DNA of 53,327 nucleotides from Arthrobacter sp. Leaf69 (GTDB lineage: Bacteria > Actinomycetota > Actinomycetes > Actinomycetales > Micrococcaceae), in contig NZ_LMLR01000002.1 in assembly GCF_001422645.1 (NCBI RefSeq), positions 562 through 53,888 of the forward strand, given 5' to 3'. The notes under the pieces were generated by a model that was not told the DNA's origin, ran no database searches, and was given only the letters and a program-made list of their open reading frames with translations. The position numbers and the translations under genes are program-made. Shown piece after piece: positions 7,130-16,812 of the stretch (position 1 is the first letter of the stretch; every line of letters begins with the position of its first letter).

Positions 7130-8056
7130 TCAGGCCCTCGGATGGGCCTGCTGGTAGCTCTGCCGGAGCCGCTCGACCGAAACATGGGTGTAGATCTGGG
7201 TGGTGGCCAGGCTGCTGTGGCCCAGGATTTCCTGCACCGCGCGGAGGTCGGCACCGCCGTCGAGCAGGTGCGTGGCGGCGGAGTGCCGGAGGGCATGCGG
7301 TCCGGTGGCGGCGGTGTCCCCCAGCGCTGCCAGCAAGTCGTGGACAACGCTGCGGACCTGCCGCTGGTCGACCCGTTTGCCGCGCACTCCAAGGAACAGC
7401 GCCGGGCCGGAGGTCTCCGTGGCGAGGGCGGGCCGGCCCCGGCGCAGCCAGTCGTCGACGGCGAGCGCCGCCGGCAGACCGTAAGGCACCGTGCGTTCCT
7501 TGTTGCCTTTGCCGAGTACCCGGAGGGTCCTGCGGTCGGGATCGAGGTCGTCCACGTCGAGGCCCGCCAGTTCGCCGACCCGGATGCCCGTGGCGTAGAG
7601 GAGCTCAACCATGGCCCGGTTACGCAGGGGCAACGGCCCACCCTCGGCGGCAGCGGCTTCGGTGCCTTCGACGAGCCGGAGGACCTGCTGCTGGTGCAGC
7701 ACACCGGGCAGGGACTTCTCCCGCTTCGGTGCATTCAGCCGCAGCGCAGGGTCCGCGTCGATCAGTTCCTCGCGGACGGCCCAGGCCGTGAACGCCCTGG
7801 CAGTGGCGGAGCGGCGGGCCAGAGTGGCGCGCGACATCCCGGATTCGCTTTGCGAGCCGAGCCAGCGGCGCAGGGTTCCCAGTTCCAGGCCCGCGAGGTC
7901 CTCCACTCCCTCCGAGGCCGCGAAGCCCAAAAGGCTTCCGACGTCGGCGAGGTACGCGCGCACGGTGTGGGCCGAACGGCCGCGTTCGGCCTCCAGGTAG
8001 CGGCCGAAACCCTGGGCGGCGGTGGCCAGTGCGGCCGGGATCTGCTGTGTGGGCAC
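7130..8056 (-). CDS. xerC: Tyrosine recombinase XerC
   Basis: The 308-residue site-specific recombinase would resolve chromosome dimers at dif together with XerD. The N-terminal SAM-like core-binding domain spans about residues 10-95. The catalytic domain carries Arg159 (TGIRVGEL), Lys183 (GKGNKER), His254 and Arg257 ([10 protein letters not shown]), His280 (LGHSS) and the nucleophile Tyr289 (TQIYTH). All six are present, so it should be active. The GTG start at 8056 follows a TAGGGGA element. Location beside dprA and comM is usual for actinobacterial xerC and argues against a mobile integrase. Confidence 0.93.
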   Translation of the reverse strand: MPTQQIPAALATAAQGFGRYLEAERGRSAHTVRAYLADVGSLLGFAASEGVEDLAGLELGTLRRWLGSQSESGMSRATLARRSATARAFTAWAVREELIDADPALRLNAPKREKSLPGVLHQQQVLRLVEGTEAAAAEGGPLPLRNRAMVELLYATGIRVGELAGLDVDDLDPDRRTLRVLGKGNKERTVPYGLPAALAVDDWLRRGRPALATETSGPALFLGVRGKRVDQRQVRSVVHDLLAALGDTAATGPHALRHSAATHLLDGGADLRAVQEILGHSSLATTQIYTHVSVERLRQSYQQAHPRA

Positions 8057-8181
8057 TCCCCTACTCTCGCAGGATTCACCCGGCGATCAAGGAGCCCGGC
8101 GGCGAGCCGCGGGTCCGGTCGTACCACCGCTGCCTGTTAGCCGATGCGGCCGGAGCCATGCCTCCGGGTTCCACCCGCCGG

Positions 8182-9372
8182 TCATCCTGCCTTGCCCGAC
8201 CGTTTCCAGCCCCCGCCGCGCGACTCGGCCAGGCCCAGCAGCCCAAGCCGGCCGAGTCCGGCCTTGACCGAGTCAGCGCTCAGTCCCGCCACGGCGGTGA
8301 GCTTTTCGACTGAACTGGTGGTCCGCAGCGGCAGCGCATCGAGCAGGATGAGGTCCTCCAGGGTCAGTCCGTCGTGGATGGCCGCTGGGCCGGACCTAAC
8401 CTCGGGCAGCGATTCGCCACTGGGCGCGGCGAGCTCCGCGATCTCGCCCGCGTCGGTGACGCAGACTCCCCCGCCTTCGCGGAGCAGCCGGTGGCAGCCC
8501 GCGGAATTGGCGCTGTGTACCGAGCCCGGCACCGCGCCGACGGCCCTGCCCAGGGTCTCCGCATGGTGGGCCGTGTTCAGGGCGCCGGACCTCCACCGCG
8601 CTTCCACAACGACCGTCACTGAGGCCAGCGCGGCGATCAGCCTGTTGCGCTGCAGGAACCGATACCGCGTGGGCGCCGAACCTGGCGGAACTTCGGCCAG
8701 GACTGCGCCCTGGTTGGCGACGGCCCGCAGCAGATCCTCATTGCCCGACGGGTAGAAGCGGTCCACTCCCCCTGCCATCACGGCGATGGTGGGCAGGCTC
8801 CCGGAGGTGGCGGCGGCCAGGGCCGCCCGGTGGGCGTGCGCATCGATGCCGTAGGCGCCGCCCGAGATGATCGTGAACCCCCTCTGGACCAGCGAATACG
8901 CGAGGTCCCCCGTCACGGACGAGCCGTAGGAGGTGCTGTCCCTGGAACCGACCAGCGCGACGGACGTGGCGGCCGGAGGCAGCTCCTGCTCGATGCCGCG
9001 CCACCAGAGGCAGATCGGTTCCTGCAGTCCAAGGTCGGCCAGTTGCCGGGGCCAGAGTCCGTCCGATGGAATGATCATGCGTCCGCCGAGCCGCTGCATC
9101 GTCGTGAGGTCCCGGTCCGGTGCAAGATCCTGGATCCTCGGCGCCCAGCGTTTGCGGGCCGTCCCCAGGCCCGTCCAGCCACCGCCCGAGCCGTTCTCGT
9201 CCAGAAGCCGGAACAGCTCCTGTTCCAGTTCGGCACCGGCTGTCAGCTGGCCGGTGGCGATCCTCAACGCGTCCTCGGCCCCGGCGACGCGCACGAGCGC
9301 GAGGCCCGCGGCGTCCTGCGGTTCGAACAGCCGGGACAACGCCGCCCGCGCGGTCCGCTCGCTCTCTGTCAT
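8182..9372 (-). CDS. dprA: DNA-processing protein DprA
   Basis: DprA binds incoming single-stranded DNA and loads RecA during natural transformation. The 396-residue protein has a Rossmann-like core (VALVGSRDSTSYG, IISGGAYGIDAHAHRAAL, VMAGGVDRFYPSGN, NRLIAALA), an N-terminal SAM-like extension of about 120 residues, and a C-terminal winged-helix (about 330-385). The ATG at 9372 is preceded by AAAGGA. It lies 77 bases after comM and is followed by xerC, so comM-dprA are probably cotranscribed. DprA is also found in species not known to be competent, so transformation is not proven. Confidence 0.95.
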   Translation of the reverse strand: MTESERTARAALSRLFEPQDAAGLALVRVAGAEDALRIATGQLTAGAELEQELFRLLDENGSGGGWTGLGTARKRWAPRIQDLAPDRDLTTMQRLGGRMIIPSDGLWPRQLADLGLQEPICLWWRGIEQELPPAATSVALVGSRDSTSYGSSVTGDLAYSLVQRGFTIISGGAYGIDAHAHRAALAAATSGSLPTIAVMAGGVDRFYPSGNEDLLRAVANQGAVLAEVPPGSAPTRYRFLQRNRLIAALASVTVVVEARWRSGALNTAHHAETLGRAVGAVPGSVHSANSAGCHRLLREGGGVCVTDAGEIAELAAPSGESLPEVRSGPAAIHDGLTLEDLILLDALPLRTTSSVEKLTAVAGLSADSVKAGLGRLGLLGLAESRGGGWKRSGKAG

Positions 9373-9449
9373 GGTGTGGTCCTTTCACGGGCCTGCGATG
9401 GGTGGTGGCACTGCGGCGTTCGAGGCACCGCCATGGGCGTAGAGCCCTG

Positions 9450-10997
9450 CTAGGCGGCGACGGCGGCCTGCCGAAGGTTGAGGGCAAGCCCGATATCGTC
9501 CGCCTCCGGTACCTCACGGAGGGCCAAATCCGCCAGTGTCCACGCCAGACGCAGCACGCGGTCGTAGCCGCGTGCTGTCAGCACCCCTCGTTCCAGGGCG
9601 TGGTCCAGGATACGCGTAGTGGGGGCGCCGAGCCGCAGGGCACCCCGGAGGACCCGCCCCGGTACCTGGGCGTTGGTTTCCAGGCTGAACGGCAGCAGCC
9701 TCCCGAGCTGGCGCTCCCGTGCGGCCTGGACACGGGCCGCGATGGTGGCGGTATCCTCCTCCGCCGCGGGCTGGCCAAAGTCCGCCAGCGACACCCGTTC
9801 CACCTGTAGCTGAATGTCCACCCTGTCCAGCAGCGGGCCGGACATGCGCGCCAAATACCGCCGGCGCATGGTGGGAGTGCAGATGCAGTCGACTCCCTTG
9901 CCGGTGGCCTTACCGCAAGGGCACGGGTTGGCGGCAAGAACCAGCTGGAAGCGGGCGGGGTAGGCCGCTGTGCCCGCCGACCGGTGAAGGACCAGCTCTC
10001 CGCTCTCCAGCGGCTGCCGGAGCGCGTCGAGGACGCGTCGTTCGTATTCAGGGGCCTCATCGAGGAACAACACCCCGCGGTGGGCCCGGGACGCCGCCCC
10101 GGGCCGCGGCAGCCCGGAGCCCCCTCCGATGATGGCCGCCGGAGTGGCCGTGTGATGCGGGTTCTCATAGGGCGGCCGGCGCACGAGATGCAGGGAGGCC
10201 GAGGTCAGCGAGCAGAGCGAATGGATGGCGGTCACTTCCATGGCCTCCGCGTCTCCCAGGTCCGGCAGGAGCCCGGGAAGCCGTTCAGCAAGCATCGTTT
10301 TACCCGCCCCCGGAGGACCTGTGAGCAGCAGGTGGTGCGCGCCGGCGGCGGCCACCTCCAGCGCCCTCCGTGCATCTCCCTGCCCGGAGACATCGCGCAT
10401 GTCCGGCGGCACCAGGGAAGGCACTCCAGCTTCGGCCTCCGCTTCGCTAGACTCGGGCGCGGGATCGAAGTCCAAGGCCAGGTCCTGCGGATCGGCGCCG
10501 AAATCGAACGCCAGGCGGGCCAAGGTGGCGTAGCCCTGCACGCGGGCGCCTGGCACCAGCTGCGCCTCGGCGGCGTTCGCCTGCGCCACGACGACATCGG
10601 CATAGCCAGCGCGTACCGCGGCCATCACCGCAGGGAGGACTCCACGGACCGGCCGCAGCCTGCCGTCGAGGCCCAGCTCGGCGATGAACACTGTCCGGCC
10701 CGTGGACCGGACATCGTTCGAGGCCAGCAGCGCGGCCATGGCGATGGCGAGGTCGAAGCCGGAGCCCCGTTTAGGCAACGACGCCGGGATGAGGTTGGCC
10801 GTGATCTTCCGGCGGCTCAGGGGAATACCGGAGTTCTGAGCGGCCGAGCGGATCCGTTCCTTGGCCTCGTTCAGCGAGGCGTCCGGCAGCCCCAGGATGA
10901 TAAATGCAGGCAGGGTCTGGCCGATATCGGCCTCCACCTCCACGATGTAGCCGTTCAGCCCGACGAGGGCCACCGAGTAGGTCCGGCCGAGCGCCAC
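9450..10997 (-). CDS. comM: YifB/ComM-family Mg-chelatase-like AAA+ ATPase
   Basis: The 515-residue protein has the three-part ComM structure: an N-terminal Lon-protease-like S5 domain (residues about 20-170, with GLPDASLNEAKERIRSA), a AAA+ core with Walker A GPPGAGKTML and Walker B VLFLDEAPE, and a C-terminal Mg-chelatase-related domain. In Vibrio and Acinetobacter ComM is a hexameric branch-migration helicase that helps integrate transformed DNA; the role here is by family. A CxC...CxC-like cysteine group (ANPCPCGKATGKGVDC) is present. Its GTG start directly abuts the yraN stop codon, so the pair is coupled. Confidence 0.92.
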   Translation of the reverse strand: MALGRTYSVALVGLNGYIVEVEADIGQTLPAFIILGLPDASLNEAKERIRSAAQNSGIPLSRRKITANLIPASLPKRGSGFDLAIAMAALLASNDVRSTGRTVFIAELGLDGRLRPVRGVLPAVMAAVRAGYADVVVAQANAAEAQLVPGARVQGYATLARLAFDFGADPQDLALDFDPAPESSEAEAEAGVPSLVPPDMRDVSGQGDARRALEVAAAGAHHLLLTGPPGAGKTMLAERLPGLLPDLGDAEAMEVTAIHSLCSLTSASLHLVRRPPYENPHHTATPAAIIGGGSGLPRPGAASRAHRGVLFLDEAPEYERRVLDALRQPLESGELVLHRSAGTAAYPARFQLVLAANPCPCGKATGKGVDCICTPTMRRRYLARMSGPLLDRVDIQLQVERVSLADFGQPAAEEDTATIAARVQAARERQLGRLLPFSLETNAQVPGRVLRGALRLGAPTTRILDHALERGVLTARGYDRVLRLAWTLADLALREVPEADDIGLALNLRQAAVAA

Positions 10998-11354
10998 CTA
11001 CCCCACCCCCTTGAGGTGCTCCACGGCGGGCTCGCCGATACCGTCGTCGAGCACGGCGACCACGTCGACCCTCCTCAGCGGCATGCGGAGTTCATGGTCG
11101 CGGCACCAAGCCGACGCCAGCCGGTGCAGCCGGGCCAGTTTGTCCACACCGACGGCCTCAAAGGGATGCCCGTAGGCGAGGGACTTGCGCGTCTTCACCT
11201 CGGCGATGACCAGCGCGTCGCCGTCGAGCGCCACAATATCGATTTCGCCTTCGGAGCACCGCCAGTTGCGGTCCACGATCCGCATGCCCTGGGCTTCGAG
11301 GTATCCGGCGGCGAGTTCCTCCCCGCGCCGGCCCAGCACGTCCTTAGCTCTCAT
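10998..11354 (-). CDS. yraN: UPF0102 (YraN) family putative nuclease
   Basis: The 118-residue protein has the restriction-endonuclease-like fold of UPF0102, with the active-site residues spaced as GEIDIVALDGD and VIAEVKTR. Its biological substrate is unknown. The ATG at 11354 is preferred over a TTG at 11381 because the family begins at about this point (DVLGRRGEELAAGYL). It abuts comM downstream; rnhB, DUF2469, yraN, comM and dprA in series is a standard actinobacterial order. Confidence 0.9.
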   Translation of the reverse strand: MRAKDVLGRRGEELAAGYLEAQGMRIVDRNWRCSEGEIDIVALDGDALVIAEVKTRKSLAYGHPFEAVGVDKLARLHRLASAWCRDHELRMPLRRVDVVAVLDDGIGEPAVEHLKGVG

Positions 11355-11476
11355 GACCCCAGACTGCGCCGCCACGCGCAAGCAGCACAGAGGGTCAGGC
11401 CGCTATGTGGGAAACCGAGCTCGAGGGTGGCGGTGTGGAGGAAGAGTTCACAGACGTTGCCCGGCCACCACCAAAA

Positions 11477-11803
11477 TCAGTTCCCGAGGCCCTCCACCTT
11501 GGGCAGGGCGAGCTCCTCGCTCCGCGGGAGTTCTTCGACGTTGACGTCCTTGAAGGTGATTACGCGGACGCTCTTGACGAAGCGGGCGGAGCGGTAGACG
11601 TCCCAGACCCAGGCATCCTGCAGCGTCAGGTCGAAGTAGACCTCGCCGTCGGCGCTGCGTGCCTGCAGGTCAACGTGGTTGGCCAGATAGAATCGCCGTT
11701 CGGTCTCGACCACGTAGCTGAACAGTCCGACAACGTCGCGGTATTCGCGGTAGAGCTGCAGCTCCATGTCGGTCTCATAGTTTTCAAGGTCCTCGGCACT
11801 CAT
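11477..11803 (-). CDS. DUF2469 family protein
   Basis: The 108-residue acidic protein belongs to the actinobacterial DUF2469 family of unknown function, recognisable by MSAEDLENYETDMELQLYRE, the YVVETERRFYLAN segment and the aromatic DAWVWDVYRSARF. It nearly always lies just downstream of rnhB, as here. The ATG at 11803 starts the conserved region, and the in-frame TTG or ATG codons upstream (to 11842) add only residues not seen in the family. No membrane segment or catalytic motif is visible. Confidence 0.88.
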   Translation of the reverse strand: MSAEDLENYETDMELQLYREYRDVVGLFSYVVETERRFYLANHVDLQARSADGEVYFDLTLQDAWVWDVYRSARFVKSVRVITFKDVNVEELPRSEELALPKVEGLGN

Positions 11804-11884
11804 GGTTCCATCTTGCACCATCCGGCGCCGCCCGCGCGCCACGGGACGTCCCGCGGCGCCCGCGGGACTATCGCGGAGCCGGCG

Positions 11885-12556
11885 TCAGTCCGCGAGCAGC
11901 TGCCAGCTCACACGGTGGTAGGGCGTGGGGCCGGCGGCGCGGAGGGCATCCTTGTGGATGGCGGTGCCGTAGCCCTTGTTTACGTCCCAGCCGTAGGCCG
12001 GGTATTCGCTGTGCAGCGCGCGCATCATGCCGTCGCGTTCCACCTTGGCCAGGATGGACGCCGCGGCGACGCTCAGGCACTGCATGTCCGCCTTGACCAG
12101 CGTGTGCACCGGGGCGTCGCAGCCTGGCTCCGCCGGGCCGTCGTCGAACAGGGAGGGCTGGGTCTCGGGCGAGAGCCAGTTGTGACTGCCGTCCAGGAGC
12201 ACAACGTCCGGGGTCACGCCGGCGGCCAGCACCGCGAGCCAGGCGCGGGTGCCGGCGAGTCGCAGCGCGGCCACAATGCCGACGTCGTCGATCTCCTTCG
12301 CCGAGGCATGCCCGACGGCGGAGGCCACACTCCAGCTCCGGACCAGCGGTACCAGGCGTTCCCGGTCCGCCACCTTGAGCAGCTTGGAGTCCCGCACATC
12401 GGCGAGCAGCTTCAGCTCGTGCAGGTCCACGACGGCGATTCCCACACTGACGGGGCCGGCGAGGGCGCCGCGGCCCACCTCGTCGATGCCGGCAAGGAGC
12501 CGGGCGCCGGACCCGAGGAAGCGGCGCTCGTAGTCGAGGGTGGGGGCTTCGGACAT
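11885..12556 (-). CDS. rnhB: Ribonuclease HII
   Basis: RNase HII cuts RNA in RNA-DNA hybrids and starts removal of misincorporated ribonucleotides. The 223-residue protein carries Asp25 and Glu26 in AGIDEVGRG, Asp122 in LLDGSHNWL, and a later [18 protein letters not shown] block holding the fourth acidic residue. The ATG at 12556 fits the family. It is 11 bases from the stop of the lepB gene upstream and continues with DUF2469, so these are likely in one transcript. Confidence 0.96.
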   Translation of the reverse strand: MSEAPTLDYERRFLGSGARLLAGIDEVGRGALAGPVSVGIAVVDLHELKLLADVRDSKLLKVADRERLVPLVRSWSVASAVGHASAKEIDDVGIVAALRLAGTRAWLAVLAAGVTPDVVLLDGSHNWLSPETQPSLFDDGPAEPGCDAPVHTLVKADMQCLSVAAASILAKVERDGMMRALHSEYPAYGWDVNKGYGTAIHKDALRAAGPTPYHRVSWQLLAD

Positions 12557-12567
12557 AACTCGTGACG

Positions 12568-13557
12568 CTACTTTCCGGCCGGGGCGGGCACGTCGCGGAA
12601 GACGTCGGGGTAGTTGTCGAGGGCGGTGATGCGGTTGAGCGGCCAGGCGATGACGGCGGCCTTGCCTTCGATGTCGGCGATGTCCACGAAGCCGCCGTTG
12701 GTGTCCGTGTGGGCGCGCGAATCGGCCGAATGGTTCCTGTTGTCGCCCATGACCCAGACCTTGCCGTCGGGAACCACGACGTCGAACTCGCGAACCTGGG
12801 GCACTTCGGCGGAGTTGATGTAGGGCTCATCGAGCGGGACGCCGTTAACGGTAAGCCGGCCGCCGCCGTCGCAGCAGGCCACATGGTCACCCGGCAGTCC
12901 GACAACGCGCTTCACCAGGTGCTGTTCCGAGTTGTCCGGCAGGAGCCCGATGAATGTCAGCCCGTCCTGCACCCACGTGAACGGACCCGCATCCTTCGCG
13001 GCCGCGGGAACCAGCCAGCCCTGTGTGTCCCTGAAGACCACAACGTCGCCGTGCTCCAGGGCGAAGGGCTCCGGGACCAGCAGGTTGACGAAGATCCTGT
13101 CGTTCACGTCCAGGGTGTTGACCATGGATTCGGACGGGATGTAGAAGGCCCGGAAAAGGAAGGTCTTGATCAGGAAGGACAGCACGATCGCGACGAGCAC
13201 CACCGTGGCCACTTCCTTGGCCCAGAGGAACATGGGGCTGTGGTTCTCCCGGGCCTTCGCCCGGCGCGCCCGCTTCGACGCGGCGCCCGCATGGGCAGGT
13301 CCCCCCGCGGCCGGAACGTCCCGGACATCGGCATCGGGGCCGGACGCGTCGGGGCCAGTGGCGCCGGTGCCGGAAGCGTCGGTGTCAGAAGTGCCATGGC
13401 CAGTAGCGTCGGGGCCGGAAGTGACGCGGGACCGGGCGTCCGGGGCAGCACCGTAGCCGCCGTCCACGGGGGCCTCCGGGGCGGGGATCGGGGAGGAGGT
13501 CACCCGGGGCTGGTCCTGCCCCCGCGGATCAGGAGTCCGGGGTCCGGTCTCGGGCAT
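12568..13557 (-). CDS. lepB: Signal peptidase I with long disordered N-terminal extension
   Basis: The membrane-bound enzyme removes signal peptides from Sec- and Tat-exported proteins. The 329-residue protein has a transmembrane helix at about 112-131, the nucleophile Ser144 in PSESM, the general base Lys216 in [11 protein letters not shown], and the conserved [11 protein letters not shown] box. Residues 1-107 are low-complexity, rich in Gly, Pro, Asp, Ser and Thr, with repeated SGPDA and TGPDA words, and end in a basic stretch before the membrane. This extension would be cytoplasmic. The gene abuts the stop codon of a second lepB gene; the two should be cotranscribed. Confidence 0.95.
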   Translation of the reverse strand: MPETGPRTPDPRGQDQPRVTSSPIPAPEAPVDGGYGAAPDARSRVTSGPDATGHGTSDTDASGTGATGPDASGPDADVRDVPAAGGPAHAGAASKRARRAKARENHSPMFLWAKEVATVVLVAIVLSFLIKTFLFRAFYIPSESMVNTLDVNDRIFVNLLVPEPFALEHGDVVVFRDTQGWLVPAAAKDAGPFTWVQDGLTFIGLLPDNSEQHLVKRVVGLPGDHVACCDGGGRLTVNGVPLDEPYINSAEVPQVREFDVVVPDGKVWVMGDNRNHSADSRAHTDTNGGFVDIADIEGKAAVIAWPLNRITALDNYPDVFRDVPAPAGK

Positions 13558-14238
13558 CTACTGTCCGTTCTTCGCTGTGGTCGTGGTGGTTTCAGGAGGC
13601 CGTTCTACTGCCGTAAATCTATCAAGCGGCCAGATGATCTGTACGGGTCTGCCGATCACCCGGTCCAGCGGCACCATGCCTCCGCCGGGGGCACCCAGAA
13701 GACTGCGGGAATCTGCCGATTGTGAGCGGTGGTCCCCCATCAGCCAGAGCCGGCCCGGGGGAACGATCACACTGAACTGCAGTTTGCTCGGGGAGTCGCC
13801 CTCGTGGAGGTAGGGTTCCGCGACCGGCTGTCCGTTGATGGTGAGTTTGCCACCGGCGTCGCAGCAGATGACCCGGTCTCCGGGGAGCCCGATCACCCGT
13901 TTGATGTAGGTGTTGTCGCCTCCGGACAGGCCTATCCAGTGCCCGACGCCGCTGAGAAAGTCCAGCACGGGGCCGTTGCCGCTGTTCAGCGGGGCGAAGG
14001 AGCCGCGTCCGTCGAAGACGACAATGTCGCCGCGGCCCACAGGGTCGTCCCGGAAGTCCGTCCGCGACACAACGATCCGGTCGCCCTCCTGGAAGAGCGG
14101 CTCCATCGAGGCAGAGGGGATGTAGTAGACATCGAGCCACAGTGACCGGACCAGCCCGCCGATGAGGACGGCCAGGACCACGGCCGGCAACACAAAACGC
14201 CAGCCGAGTTTCCTGGGCTGGCGTTTTGTGTGTTCCAT
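13558..14238 (-). CDS. lepB: Signal peptidase I, second copy
   Basis: This 226-residue signal peptidase has a transmembrane helix at about 13-33, Ser44 in PSASMEP and Lys113 in YIKRVIGLPGD, plus GDHRSQSADSR. It lacks the long N-terminal extension of its neighbour. Conserved boxes are shared, but the sequences differ widely, so the pair is not a recent duplication and may differ in substrates. Tandem signal peptidase genes beside rplS and rnhB are known in actinobacteria such as Streptomyces. The stop is immediately followed by the next gene's start codon. Confidence 0.94.
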   Translation of the reverse strand: MEHTKRQPRKLGWRFVLPAVVLAVLIGGLVRSLWLDVYYIPSASMEPLFQEGDRIVVSRTDFRDDPVGRGDIVVFDGRGSFAPLNSGNGPVLDFLSGVGHWIGLSGGDNTYIKRVIGLPGDRVICCDAGGKLTINGQPVAEPYLHEGDSPSKLQFSVIVPPGRLWLMGDHRSQSADSRSLLGAPGGGMVPLDRVIGRPVQIIWPLDRFTAVERPPETTTTTAKNGQ

Positions 14239-14330
14239 GAGCCGTATCCTTCTAACGCTTTTCTGAAGTGAACAGCGCTGTTGCGGATGCTCCGGCGCTG
14301 GCCGGACACGGTCCGTGGACCCGCGATGGA

Positions 14331-14370
14331 AGACTCCGGAGAAAGACTCCGGAGAAAGCCGGAAGAGTCT
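14331..14370 (-). terminator. Hairpin and 13-bp duplication after rplS
   Basis: AGACTCCGGAGAA occurs twice in tandem (14331-14343 and 14344-14356). The second copy pairs with the end of the rplS gene (AGACTC at 14344 with GAGTCT at 14365-14370, and CGG with CCG). On the minus strand the stem is followed by TTTCTCC. It probably terminates or attenuates transcription between rplS and the lepB genes. Confidence 0.5.
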
Positions 14371-14729
14371 TACTTTCCGGTCTGGAAGTCGCGCTTTTCC
14401 TTGATCTTCGCGGCCTTGCCGCGCAGGTTGCGCATGTAGTACAGCTTGGCGCGGCGCACGTCACCCTTGGAGACGACCTCGATCTTGTCGATGATCGGGG
14501 AGTGCACCGGGAAGGTACGCTCCACGCCGACGCCGAAGGAGACCTTGCGGATGGTGAAGGTTTCGCGCAGGCCGTCGCCGTGGCGGCCCAGGACGAAGCC
14601 CTGGAAGACCTGGACGCGGGAGTTCTTGCCTTCGATGATGTTCACGTGAACCTTGAGGGTGTCACCCGCACGGAAGACGGGAACATCGGTGCGCAGCGAG
14701 GCTGCGTCTACGGAATCGAGAATATGCAT
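14370..14729 (-). CDS. rplS: 50S ribosomal protein L19
   Basis: L19 lies at the 30S-50S interface. The 119-residue protein begins [15 protein letters not shown] and contains the family signatures [25 protein letters not shown] and [17 protein letters not shown]. The ATG at 14729 has AGGAG 8 bases upstream. The open frame extends to 14918 but those codons are not conserved. It lies 230 bases downstream of trmD in the usual rpsP-rimM-trmD-rplS series, with enough room for its own promoter. Confidence 0.97.
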   Translation of the reverse strand: MHILDSVDAASLRTDVPVFRAGDTLKVHVNIIEGKNSRVQVFQGFVLGRHGDGLRETFTIRKVSFGVGVERTFPVHSPIIDKIEVVSKGDVRRAKLYYMRNLRGKAAKIKEKRDFQTGK

Positions 14730-14959
14730 TGATTCACTCCTGGTGAACGCCACAGGTCCTTCACGTTGGGTCACGGCGGCCAAGCCCGGGCGCGGATACG
14801 GCCCGGAAATTCCCGCCGAAAATTTGTCGATCCGGCTCCGCCAGGACTTGGCGGCGGCCGGGGTGCCGCGCTGTTGGTGACGCTCCCCCTGTGGCAGGTT
14901 CGCACCCAGCAGGCACAAGGACTAATTTTGCCACACCCGGGGCCTTCCAGCCAATCCGG

Positions 14960-15841
14960 TCAGGCGGAGTCCCCAACGGCGTCGGCGCGGCGCTTGAGGT
15001 GACCGTCGACGACGTCGTACCCGAGGTCCGCGAAAGCGGTGCGGTCCGCGCGGGGCAGCTTGGCGGCGTCGAACTCCTCCAGCAGGTCCGGGCGCCGTTC
15101 GGCGGTGCGCCGGTACTGTTGGTGCCGGCGCCACTGGGCGATCTTGCCGTGGTTGCCGCTGAGCAGCACGGCCGGGACGTCGCGGTCCCGCCAGCTGGAA
15201 GGCTTGGTGTAGACCGGGTACTCCAGCAGCCCGTCCGAGTGCGATTCCTCCACGAGGGACTCGGGGTTGCCGACGACGCCGGGCAGCAGACGCCCGATGG
15301 CTTCCACCATGGCCAGCACCGCCACTTCACCGCCGTTCAGGACGTAGTCGCCCAGGCTCATCGGCCGCACGGTGAAGTGCTCGGCGGCCCATTCCATCAC
15401 GCGCTCGTCGATGCCTTCATAGCGTCCGCAGGCGAACACCAGCCGGTCTTCTCCGGCCAGTTCATGGGCCGCGGCCTGGGTGAAGCGCTCCCCCGCCGGC
15501 GACGGAACAATGAGGACCGGCTTCGACGCTTCCGGCCCGGCTTCCGCTTGTCCGGCGGCGTCGGGTCCGGCAGCGCCCTGCCCGGAAGTGTCCTCGCCGG
15601 CCGCGTGCTGGCCGGCGGCCGCTACCGTGGCCAGCGCCTGCGCCCACGGCTCGGGCTTCATGACCATGCCGGCGCCGCCGCCGTACGGGGTGTCATCCAC
15701 GGTCCGGTGGCGGTCCGTGGTGAAGTCCCGGAGGTCGTGGACGTTCAGCTCCAGCAGGCCGTCCTGGCGCGCCTTGCCGATCAGCGAAAGTTCCAGCGGG
15801 GCCAGGTATTCGGGGAAGATGCTGACGACGTCGATCCTCAT
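14960..15841 (-). CDS. trmD: tRNA (guanine-N1)-methyltransferase
   Basis: TrmD methylates G37 of tRNAs to prevent +1 frameshifting. The 293-residue protein has the SPOUT knot motifs [21 protein letters not shown], and [12 protein letters not shown]. The usual bacterial length is about 240-270; an insertion of about 30 Ala/Gly/Glu-rich residues (near 78-107, with AAGPDAAG) lies between the first two motifs and is probably a disordered loop. Its ATG directly abuts the rimM stop codon, indicating coupling. Confidence 0.96.
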   Translation of the reverse strand: MRIDVVSIFPEYLAPLELSLIGKARQDGLLELNVHDLRDFTTDRHRTVDDTPYGGGAGMVMKPEPWAQALATVAAAGQHAAGEDTSGQGAAGPDAAGQAEAGPEASKPVLIVPSPAGERFTQAAAHELAGEDRLVFACGRYEGIDERVMEWAAEHFTVRPMSLGDYVLNGGEVAVLAMVEAIGRLLPGVVGNPESLVEESHSDGLLEYPVYTKPSSWRDRDVPAVLLSGNHGKIAQWRRHQQYRRTAERRPDLLEEFDAAKLPRADRTAFADLGYDVVDGHLKRRADAVGDSA

Positions 15842-16438
15842 TTAGGCGTTGTCTCCGGCGTCGGCGCGGTCTCCGGAGGTGCCGGCGGCTGCGGACGTCT
15901 GCGCGTCGCCGGACTTGGCCTCGTCCTCGGCGTTGACGTCAAAGAGGCCCGGCGGAGGGGTGACCAGCACATAGCCCTCTCCGACGTTGACCTCGGGAAC
16001 GATCTGCTCCACGAAGGGGATCAGGATTTCCTTGCCGTCGGTCGCGGTAACCACCAGCAGGTCCTGGACCGGGAGGGTGTGGAGGCCGGAAACCTTGCCC
16101 ACCACCTGGTTACCCACGCGGACCTCCAGGCCTTCGAGCTCGTGTTCGTACCAGCCTTCGTCGTCGTCATCGTCGTCGAGGTCTTCGGTTTCGATGAACA
16201 GCTTGGCGCCGCGCAGGGTCTCCGCCTCGTTGCGGGTCTCAATCTCCTCGAACGCGAGCAGCAGGATGTCCTTGTTCCAGCGGGCGCTGAGGATGGTGAG
16301 CGGGCCGGCCGAGGCTGGCTCAACCACGAACATGGTGCCCGGGACGAAGCGGTCGCCGGGCGCATCGGTGAGCACCTGGACGGTTACTTCGCCGCGGATG
16401 CCGTGGGGCTTGCCGATTCGTGCCACCTGAAGCTGCAT
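15842..16438 (-). CDS. rimM: 16S rRNA processing protein RimM
   Basis: RimM helps mature the 3' major domain of 16S rRNA and binds S19. The 198-residue protein has the N-terminal barrel (ARIGKPHGIRGEV) and a PRC-barrel domain (GLEVRVGNQVVGKV and DLLVVTATDGKEILIPFV). An Asp-rich loop of six consecutive aspartates divides the domains, and about 30 low-complexity residues end the protein. The ATG at 16438 fits the family. A hairpin separates it from khpA upstream, and its stop abuts trmD. Confidence 0.95.
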   Translation of the reverse strand: MQLQVARIGKPHGIRGEVTVQVLTDAPGDRFVPGTMFVVEPASAGPLTILSARWNKDILLLAFEEIETRNEAETLRGAKLFIETEDLDDDDDDEGWYEHELEGLEVRVGNQVVGKVSGLHTLPVQDLLVVTATDGKEILIPFVEQIVPEVNVGEGYVLVTPPPGLFDVNAEDEAKSGDAQTSAAAGTSGDRADAGDNA

Positions 16439-16504
16439 CTGTTCCTCTGTTCGGGGTTGGTGAGTCTGGGTCTACTGGTAATGACCGGGAAATCCGGGGA
16501 AAAC

Positions 16505-16544
16505 AGTCCGGCCCCTCCACCATTATCTGGTGAAGGGGCCGGAC
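16505..16544 (-). terminator. Intrinsic terminator between khpA and rimM
   Basis: Twelve-base arms (AGTCCGGCCCCT and AGGGGCCGGACT) at 16505-16516 and 16533-16544, plus an inner CACCA/TGGTG helix, form a strong stem with a short loop. On the minus strand the stem is followed by GTTTTCCCC. The rpsP-khpA transcript should end largely here, before rimM-trmD. Confidence 0.8.
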
Positions 16545-16568
16545 TCAAGACAAGTGTTGCTGAAAGCG

Positions 16569-16811
16569 TTACCGGCGGCGGTCGGTGTCGACGACGTCGA
16601 CCCTGACCGGCTCGCCATCCGCCAGTGCTGCCACCACAGTGCGCAGTGCGCGTGCGGTGCGGCCCTGGCGTCCGATCACCCGTCCGAGGTCGTCCTGATG
16701 AACGCGCACTTCGAGGGTGTCCCCGCGGCGGTTGTTCTTCGCACTGACCTTGACATCCTCAGGACTGTCAACGATCCCGCGGACGAGGTGTTCGAGCGCT
16801 TCTGCCAGCAA
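16569..16811 (-). CDS. khpA: KH-domain RNA-binding protein KhpA
   Basis: The 80-residue protein is a single type II KH domain with the RNA-gripping loop GRVIGRQGRTARALR. In Firmicutes KhpA pairs with KhpB (Jag/EloR) and controls cell division and RNA. The start is a TTG at 16811, preceded by GAGG inside the end of rpsP, and the length matches the family. It lies one base past the rpsP stop codon, so it is cotranscribed and probably coupled with rpsP. Confidence 0.94.
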   Translation of the reverse strand: MLAEALEHLVRGIVDSPEDVKVSAKNNRRGDTLEVRVHQDDLGRVIGRQGRTARALRTVVAALADGEPVRVDVVDTDRRR

Positions 16812-16812
16812 T

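Noticed and set aside
7130..8056. Phage or integron-type integrase
   Set aside because: Length, full XerC motif set and the dprA-comM neighbourhood identify housekeeping XerC; no attachment sites or phage genes are near.
9984..11597. 537-codon plus-strand frame opposite comM, yraN and the DUF2469 gene
   Set aside because: It is antisense to genes with clear motifs and has shadow-type composition.
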